From: an uncultured Flaviramulus sp.
Lineage (GTDB): Bacteria > Bacteroidota > Bacteroidia > Flavobacteriales > Flavobacteriaceae
Assembly (NCBI GenBank): GCA_947495125.1
Contig: CANLXL010000003.1
Span: 248,001-312,000, forward strand
Reading direction: 5' to 3'
DNA length: 64,000 nt
In this document: piece by piece, positions 60,101 to 64,000 of the stretch
How the letters are laid out: each line of letters opens with the position of its first letter
Numbering within the stretch: position 1 is the first letter of the stretch
Notes under the pieces: model-generated
The model's database searches: none
What the model was told of the DNA's origin: nothing
What the model saw: the letters and a program-made list of their open reading frames with translations, nothing else
Made by a program: the position numbers and the translations under genes

Positions 60101-60546
60101 AACAAGGCGGTAATGGTTTAAGTGAAGATTTAAATGGAGAATTATTTAAAATTTACCAACAACAACAGGAACTCCGCAGAGCCTTAGAAGAACAGCTTTT
60201 GAAGGATAAGAAAGGCATTGGAAGTGCGGGGGGGAGATTATTAAAGCAAATGGAAGATGTAGAATTGGATTTACTAAATAAAGGGTTTACAAATCAAACA
60301 CTTCAAAAGATGATGGCGCTACAGCATCAATTATTGAAATTAGAGAATGCAACGTTTGAACAAGGGCAGGACAATAAAAGAGAATCTGAATCCAATAAAA
60401 AAGATTTTGATAACACTACGAATAACCAAATCCCAAAGGCTAAACAATATTTTAAAACTACGGAGATATTGAATAGGCAAACATTACCTTTGCAGCATAT
60501 TTATAAGAAGAAAGTGCAGGAATATTTTAAAAGGCGTAATGATTAA
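57106..60546 (+). CDS. DUF4175 family large membrane protein
   Basis: From ATG 57106 this protein has 1146 residues. Two membrane helices at the N-terminus (about 25-70) and one near 155 are followed by an extracytoplasmic beta-rich region (about 170-490). A very long Lys/Glu-rich coiled coil (about 500-770) leads to a helical core and a Gly/Glu/Lys-rich low-complexity stretch (about 960-1005), then a helical tail. This matches DUF4175 (large proteins next to mnmG in Bacteroidota). The function is unknown. It overlaps ybeY by eight bases, a coupled pair. The GTG at 57052 would add residues encoded by an intergenic repeat. Confidence 0.88.
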   Translation: MSNFENIQNKLEQFIRRYYTNELLKGAILFFAIGLLYLIFTLFVEYFLWLSSTARTILFWLFVLVEAALFFKFIALPLAKLFKLKKGINYEDASKIIGRHFPEVDDKLLNVLQLHQEASQSELLLASIEQKSIALSPIPFKLAVNFRKNLPYLKYAAIPIVIILMVFVSGNSNLFSDSYKRIVHYKTAYEPPAPFQFFVVNDSLSAIENKDFKLIIKTAGAVIPESVSITYNSETYFLQQNGTETFEYVFTQPKADIEFRLSANKVVSKPYTLQVVEVPTLLNFEMILDYPNHTKKKAVVLKSTGNATVPEGTHVLWQLKTKSTERVHLYTKDTLSFSAEEAGVFKASKKVYRNLDYGIGTSNKKLLNYENLSFKIDVIKDEYPAIDIQKQTDSLNLQTLYFYGQVTDDYGFSKLQLVYYKTGEEDDKQYQDIPLSKSNISEFISAFPNDLEIEAGTAYELYFQIFDNDGVNAYKSTKSAVFGYKKRTQDEEEQRKLDEQNETIQDLNKSLERFNDQEKRLEELSRTQKEKSTLNFNDKKKLEAFLERQRQQDQMMKNFNKKLKDNLEDFQEANPEEDVYKEDLKKRLNENEEQLEKDEKLLEALKKLQEQINKEELTQKLDELAKQNKNKKRSLKQLLELTKRFYVEKKLEKLKEDLSKLAIEQEKLSNESEDKNTLEKQEELNKAFKEFKKDLDELKEEGKALKKPIEIPQDKLEENEIEKSQEKAAEELQKKENEEGLNEKKEMPEEKKQENKDHQKEHLKDAKKNQKKAAKKMKQMSQSMAQAMQGGSGDQMQEDVDMLRQILDNLVLFSFDQEALMERFKSVEVDNNKYASYLRKQNDLKAHFEHVDDSLFALSLRNPKISESINKEITEVFYNMEKALSQFAENQIYQGVANQQFSITAANNLANMLSDVLDNMQENMSMSPGKGGEGDMQLPDIIMSQEQLNKMMEEGMKKGENGKPEEGEGNKEGEGDKKGEQGKDKNGEGEGEQDGKGRQQGGNGLSEDLNGELFKIYQQQQELRRALEEQLLKDKKGIGSAGGRLLKQMEDVELDLLNKGFTNQTLQKMMALQHQLLKLENATFEQGQDNKRESESNKKDFDNTTNNQIPKAKQYFKTTEILNRQTLPLQHIYKKKVQEYFKRRND

Positions 60547-60949
60547 TTTTAATTATGAAACGGAATTTTCTTTGGAATCTGAAGAGCGAGTTTCTAAATG
60601 GATTCTAGATGTTATTCACTTGGAAAACTATAAGCTCGAAGAAATAAATTATGTGTTTTGCGATGATGCATATTTGCACAAGTTGAATCTCGAGTTTTTG
60701 AAACACGATACCCTTACTGATATTATTAGCTTCGATTATTCGGTCGGAAAAATAATACAAGGAGATATTTTTATTTCGATCGAAAGAGTCGCGGATAATG
60801 CAAGGGATTTTAAGGTCACTTTTTTTGAAGAGCTATATCGTGTCCTTGTGCATGGTGTTTTGCATTACTGTGGTTATAAGGACAAAACCAAGGAAGAGGC
60901 AAAGCTGATGCGCGACAAGGAAAACCATTACTTAGGGCTTTTAACATAG
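60539..60949 (+). CDS. ybeY: Endoribonuclease YbeY (rRNA maturation)
   Basis: This 136-residue zinc metallo-endoribonuclease processes 16S rRNA 3' ends and helps ribosome quality control. The conserved motif is HGVLHYCGYKDKTKEEAKLMRDKE, with two His in HGVLH and an Asp in YKDK where most homologs have DH. The N-terminal beta-sheet includes VFCDDAYLHKLNLEFLKHDTLTDIISFDY. The Asp in place of the third His should be noted but occurs in Bacteroidota. It overlaps the DUF4175 gene by eight bases, and mnmG follows. Confidence 0.92.
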   Translation: MINFNYETEFSLESEERVSKWILDVIHLENYKLEEINYVFCDDAYLHKLNLEFLKHDTLTDIISFDYSVGKIIQGDIFISIERVADNARDFKVTFFEELYRVLVHGVLHYCGYKDKTKEEAKLMRDKENHYLGLLT

Positions 60950-60966
60950 TATTCGAGAATTCAGCG

Positions 60967-60974
60967 TATATTTG
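60967..60974 (+). promoter_or_regulatory. Promoter -7 box of mnmG
   Basis: TATATTTG matches TAnnTTTG and lies about 52 bases before the mnmG ATG. A parS-like palindrome sits between them in the leader. Confidence 0.55.
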
Positions 60975-60993
60975 CAAACTTAAATTATGAATG

Positions 60994-61009
60994 TGTTCCA
61001 CGTGGAACA
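60994..61009. promoter_or_regulatory. parS: parS-like ParB-binding site (upstream of mnmG)
   Basis: TGTTCCACGTGGAACA is a perfect 16-base palindrome that fits the bacterial parS consensus (TGTTNCACGTGNAACA). It lies in the mnmG leader, 18 bases before the ATG. A second site lies 15 bases after the mnmG stop. parS sites cluster near the chromosome origin, so this marks an origin-proximal region. Confidence 0.85.
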
Positions 61010-61026
61010 AATGATTGCTGTTAGTT

Positions 61027-62898
61027 ATGTTTAACGAGACTTATGATGTTATAGTTGTTGGAGCTGGTCATGCAGGAAGCGAGGCTGCTGCTGCTGCTGC
61101 GAACATGGGAAGTAAGACCTTGCTCATCACCATGAATTTACAGAACATTGCTCAGATGTCATGTAATCCGGCAATGGGTGGTATTGCAAAAGGCCAAATT
61201 GTTAGGGAGATCGATGCGCTTGGTGGTTATAGTGGTATTGTATCAGATACCTCGGCCATTCAATTTAAAATGCTTAATAAATCTAAGGGACCCGCAATGT
61301 GGAGCCCGAGGGTTCAAAGTGATAGAATGCGTTTTGCAGAAGATTGGAGAATGCTATTGGAAGGCACTCCTAATCTCGATTTTTATCAGGAAATGGTTTC
61401 TGGTCTATTAATAAAAAATCATAAAGTTGTCGGCGTAAAAACGTCACTTGGTATTGAGGTGAAGGCTAAAACGGTGGTGTTAACCAATGGGACATTTCTA
61501 AATGGATTGATTCATATAGGTGATAAAAATTTTGGTGGAGGAAGAGCAGGTGAAAGAGCGGCAACCGGAATAACAGAAGAGCTTGTTGATTTGGGTTTTG
61601 ATTCGGGTAGGATGAAAACAGGAACCCCGCCTAGAGTCGACGGAAGATCACTGGACTATACGAAGATGATCGAACAACCCGGAGATGATATTCCGGAGAA
61701 GTTTTCATATTTGGATATTACCAAACCATTGAAGCATCAAAGATCTTGTCATATGACCTATACTAGCAGAGAAGTACATGATTTGCTTCGTGAAGGTTTT
61801 GACAGATCACCTATGTTTAATGGAAGAATTAAAAGTTTAGGACCGCGTTATTGTCCGTCTATTGAAGATAAGATAAATCGATTTGCAGATAAAGACAGGC
61901 ATCAGTTATTTATTGAACCAGAAGGGTGGAATACCTGCGAGGTTTATGTTAATGGCTTTTCCACATCATTACCTGAAGATGTTCAATTTAAAGCATTGCG
62001 CTCGGTGGTGGGATTTGAGAACGTGAAGTTTTTTAGACCCGGTTATGCTATTGAATATGATTATTTTCCTCCTACACAATTGAGGCATACTTTAGAAACC
62101 AAACTTGTAGAGGGCTTGTACTTTGCAGGTCAAATTAATGGAACTACCGGTTATGAAGAGGCGGCATCCCAGGGTCTAATGGCGGGAATAAATGCGAGTT
62201 TAAAAGTTCAGGAAAAGGAAGTCTTTATATTGAAAAGGAGTGAAGCCTATATCGGTGTTCTTATTGATGACTTAATCACTAAAGGCACTGAAGAGCCGTA
62301 TAGAATGTTTACATCCAGAGCCGAATATAGAACCTTGTTGCGCCAGGATAATGCAGATCTAAGACTGACACCGAAAGGTTTCGATTTGGGATTAGCGAGT
62401 GAAAAACGGCTTAAAAGAATGGAGGATAAGCATAATGCGGCAGAAAAGTTTGTAAACTTTTTTGCTAAAACAAGTGTGAAACCGGAAGAAGCAAATCCGG
62501 TTTTAGAATCCAAGGGCTCATCATTGGTTAAACAATCTGATAAGATGTTTAAGATATTTTCAAGACCAAATATTACCATTGACGATGTTAGAAAGTTTGA
62601 GGCTGTCGAACAGTACATTATTGACAATAATTTAGATAATGAGGTTATTGAGCAGGCTGAAATACAGGTGAAATATTCCGGGTATATTGCCAAAGAAAAA
62701 AATAATGCGGATAAACTTAGTAGATTGGAGTACGTTAAAATTCCGGAGGATTTCGATTATTCTCAAATTAAATCTATGAGTTTTGAGGCGCGTGAAAAAT
62801 TGAAAAACATTCAACCAACTACAGTATCTCAGGCATCTAGGATCAGTGGAGTGTCGCCTAATGACATCTCTGTTTTATTGGTTTATATGGGACGATAA
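61027..62898 (+). CDS. mnmG: tRNA uridine-5-carboxymethylaminomethyl modification enzyme MnmG
   Basis: From ATG 61027 this protein has 623 residues. The FAD-binding GAGHAGS (residues 12-18) and the signatures CNPAMGGIAKGQI, GTFLNGLIHIG and GRAGERAATGI are all present, with the helical C-terminal domain (about 440-623) that binds MnmE. MnmE-MnmG modify U34 in several tRNAs. A TTG at 61015 would add four residues ahead of the normal start. The gene is flanked by parS-like sites on both sides. No frameshift is seen. Confidence 0.95.
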   Translation: MFNETYDVIVVGAGHAGSEAAAAAANMGSKTLLITMNLQNIAQMSCNPAMGGIAKGQIVREIDALGGYSGIVSDTSAIQFKMLNKSKGPAMWSPRVQSDRMRFAEDWRMLLEGTPNLDFYQEMVSGLLIKNHKVVGVKTSLGIEVKAKTVVLTNGTFLNGLIHIGDKNFGGGRAGERAATGITEELVDLGFDSGRMKTGTPPRVDGRSLDYTKMIEQPGDDIPEKFSYLDITKPLKHQRSCHMTYTSREVHDLLREGFDRSPMFNGRIKSLGPRYCPSIEDKINRFADKDRHQLFIEPEGWNTCEVYVNGFSTSLPEDVQFKALRSVVGFENVKFFRPGYAIEYDYFPPTQLRHTLETKLVEGLYFAGQINGTTGYEEAASQGLMAGINASLKVQEKEVFILKRSEAYIGVLIDDLITKGTEEPYRMFTSRAEYRTLLRQDNADLRLTPKGFDLGLASEKRLKRMEDKHNAAEKFVNFFAKTSVKPEEANPVLESKGSSLVKQSDKMFKIFSRPNITIDDVRKFEAVEQYIIDNNLDNEVIEQAEIQVKYSGYIAKEKNNADKLSRLEYVKIPEDFDYSQIKSMSFEAREKLKNIQPTTVSQASRISGVSPNDISVLLVYMGR

Positions 62899-62916
62899 AT
62901 CGCGTTTTGTTTTAAA

Positions 62917-62948
62917 CGTTCCACGTGGAACATGTTTCACGTTGAGCC
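62917..62948. promoter_or_regulatory. parS: parS-like site with adjacent half-site (downstream of mnmG)
   Basis: CGTTCCACGTGGAACA (62917-62932) has a perfect 14-base palindromic core GTTCCACGTGGAAC. It is followed directly by TGTTTCACGT at 62933-62942, the first ten bases of the classical parS consensus, and then diverges. Two adjacent ParB sites may give tighter binding. Confidence 0.8.
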
Positions 62949-63053
62949 TGATTAATCAAATAAATAAGGACAAAATGAAACCTAATATGTTAGAAGGCGT
63001 TTTGTAATAAAGCCAAACATCAAAAAATTCATGTAAAAACCATTCGTGTATTC

Positions 63054-63938
63054 GTGACAAACAAAAACTCAAATCAGATTTATTTAGCGGTTAAAGATCA
63101 TTCAGTTTCGGGTGAAACGTTTCAATTGGTTTATAATTTGGAATACGACCTTTTAGAAACAAAACCACAACCTTCCTCAGAAAAACTTCCGGGCTATTAT
63201 AAAAGTGAGGACTATATTTCTCATACAGATTCTAAACGAAACCTGTTCGAAAAGGTGTATCATGTCGTTAAAAAGAGATCCTTAAAACAAAAACTAAACC
63301 TGATCAACGCCTTTGCAATACCTCACAATAACAATACTGTATCCAATGAAAAAAAGTTGTTGGATGTTGGCTGCGGTACCGGTGATTTTTTGGCGATAGC
63401 CAAAAGGAACCATTGGAATGTTTTTGGAATTGAACCAAATAAAGAAGCAAGACATATTGCCAATACTAAGACTAATAATGCGGTATATGACATCAATGAA
63501 CTTTTAAGATTTGAATCCCATACTTTCGATGTGATTACACTTTGGCACGTTTTGGAACACCTTCCAAATTTAGAGCAACACATGGCTGTTTTCAAGAATA
63601 TATTAAAACCTGATGGGACCTTAATCATCGCAGTTCCTAATTATAAAAGTTACGATGCCAAATATTATAAACAGTATTGGGCAGCTTTCGATGTGCCCAG
63701 ACATCTTTGGCACTTTTCGAAAACCGCAATATCGAAACTGGTTTCGAAAAGATCTATGGCTGTTGTAAAAGTGAAGCCGATGCTTTTTGATGCGTTTTAT
63801 GTAAGCCTACTTTCCGAAAAATATAAGTGCGGAAAAATGAATCCTATTAGGGGATTCTGGATTGGTTTTGTTTCAAACCTAAAAGCTTTATGGTCGAAGG
63901 AAGCTTCTTCATTAATTTATATTATCAAAAACGACTAA
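63054..63938 (+). CDS. Class I SAM-dependent methyltransferase
   Basis: This 294-residue protein starts at GTG 63054 (MTNKNSNQIYLAVKDHSVSGETFQLVYN). An N-terminal zinc-lacking segment typical of bacteroidetal members (GYYKSEDYISHTDSKRNLFEKVYHVVK) precedes the Rossmann fold: LLDVGCGTGDFL for SAM, then FDVITLWHVLEHL and LKPDGTLIIAVPNY. The substrate is unknown, possibly a small quinone or lipid-linked sugar. The parS pair and mnmG lie just upstream. Only 62 bases remain after it, with no feature I can support. Confidence 0.84.
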   Translation: MTNKNSNQIYLAVKDHSVSGETFQLVYNLEYDLLETKPQPSSEKLPGYYKSEDYISHTDSKRNLFEKVYHVVKKRSLKQKLNLINAFAIPHNNNTVSNEKKLLDVGCGTGDFLAIAKRNHWNVFGIEPNKEARHIANTKTNNAVYDINELLRFESHTFDVITLWHVLEHLPNLEQHMAVFKNILKPDGTLIIAVPNYKSYDAKYYKQYWAAFDVPRHLWHFSKTAISKLVSKRSMAVVKVKPMLFDAFYVSLLSEKYKCGKMNPIRGFWIGFVSNLKALWSKEASSLIYIIKND

Positions 63939-64000
63939 ATCGCATTTTGAAAAATGCTGCTTGCTGTTTTATGGCATAGATGTCCAAATACCAGCGATGT

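Noticed and set aside
1-64000. CRISPR arrays, IS elements, prophage and rRNA genes
   Set aside because: I saw no spaced identical direct repeats, no transposase or integrase frame, no phage structural genes and no rRNA sequence in the window.

Overview
The window is a 64-kb stretch of a low-GC Bacteroidota chromosome, most likely a marine member of the Flavobacteriaceae. The evidence is many lipoprotein and Tat-like signal peptides, a type IX secretion type-B C-terminal domain, promoters of the TAnnTTTG type, frequent TTG starts, and typical family content (DUF4175, head-GIN DUF2807, GltX, MnmG, Rnr). I cannot name the species from sequence alone.

Region by region: 0-8 kb carries secreted peptidases (S8 and M1), an AraC-GyrI-DUF7000 fusion regulator, a metallophosphatase and two secreted or hypothetical proteins. 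Three of the spacers there look like copies of one terminator-plus-promoter unit. 8-11.7 kb is an accessory island of small genes: a ParDE toxin-antitoxin pair, a HAD_SAK-type phosphatase, a cREC (cyclic-phosphate receiver) protein, a CDI-type immunity protein and several orphans, many with TTG starts. 11.7-28.5 kb is a long run of plus-strand stress, detoxification and regulatory genes: AlkC, an AraC membrane regulator, an S41 peptidase, a MarR/isochorismatase/exported-pirin operon, SRPBCC, DUF5946, YdeI, two DinB proteins, a Crp/Fnr plus tautomerase-SDR-NTF2 set, a haloalkane dehalogenase, a Crp/Fnr plus hexameric tyrosine-coordinated heme protein set, and an MBL-fold lipoprotein. 28.6-34.8 kb is on the minus strand: CBM9-like lipoprotein, Tat-exported Gfo/Idh/MocA oxidoreductase, and a two-gene module of a GCS2 ligase with CBS domains and an AstE/aspartoacylase-like deacylase.

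34.9-64 kb is mostly core genome: rnpA, a CtpA-type S41 protease, a double-OmpA protein, an LRR T9SS protein, ElaA-like GNAT, CDF transporter, rpiB, then a 640-bp AT-rich divergent gap, rnr, YbjQ, LysE, tRNA-Cys with a nearby tRNA 3'-half relic, folB, an intradiol dioxygenase lipoprotein, glnS, an SPFH protein, a GH43-like protein, gltX, DUF4175, ybeY, mnmG and a methyltransferase.

The most notable signals are two parS-like ParB sites flanking mnmG and an AT-rich gap at 41.2-41.8 kb with a perfect DnaA box and iterated TTAACAG words. Together they suggest that this window lies in the chromosome's origin domain. The accessory island at 8-11.7 kb, with two RNA-end-processing-type domains next to toxin/immunity genes, is the best candidate for an undescribed conflict or repair system. 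The ligase-CBS/deacylase module is a second candidate.
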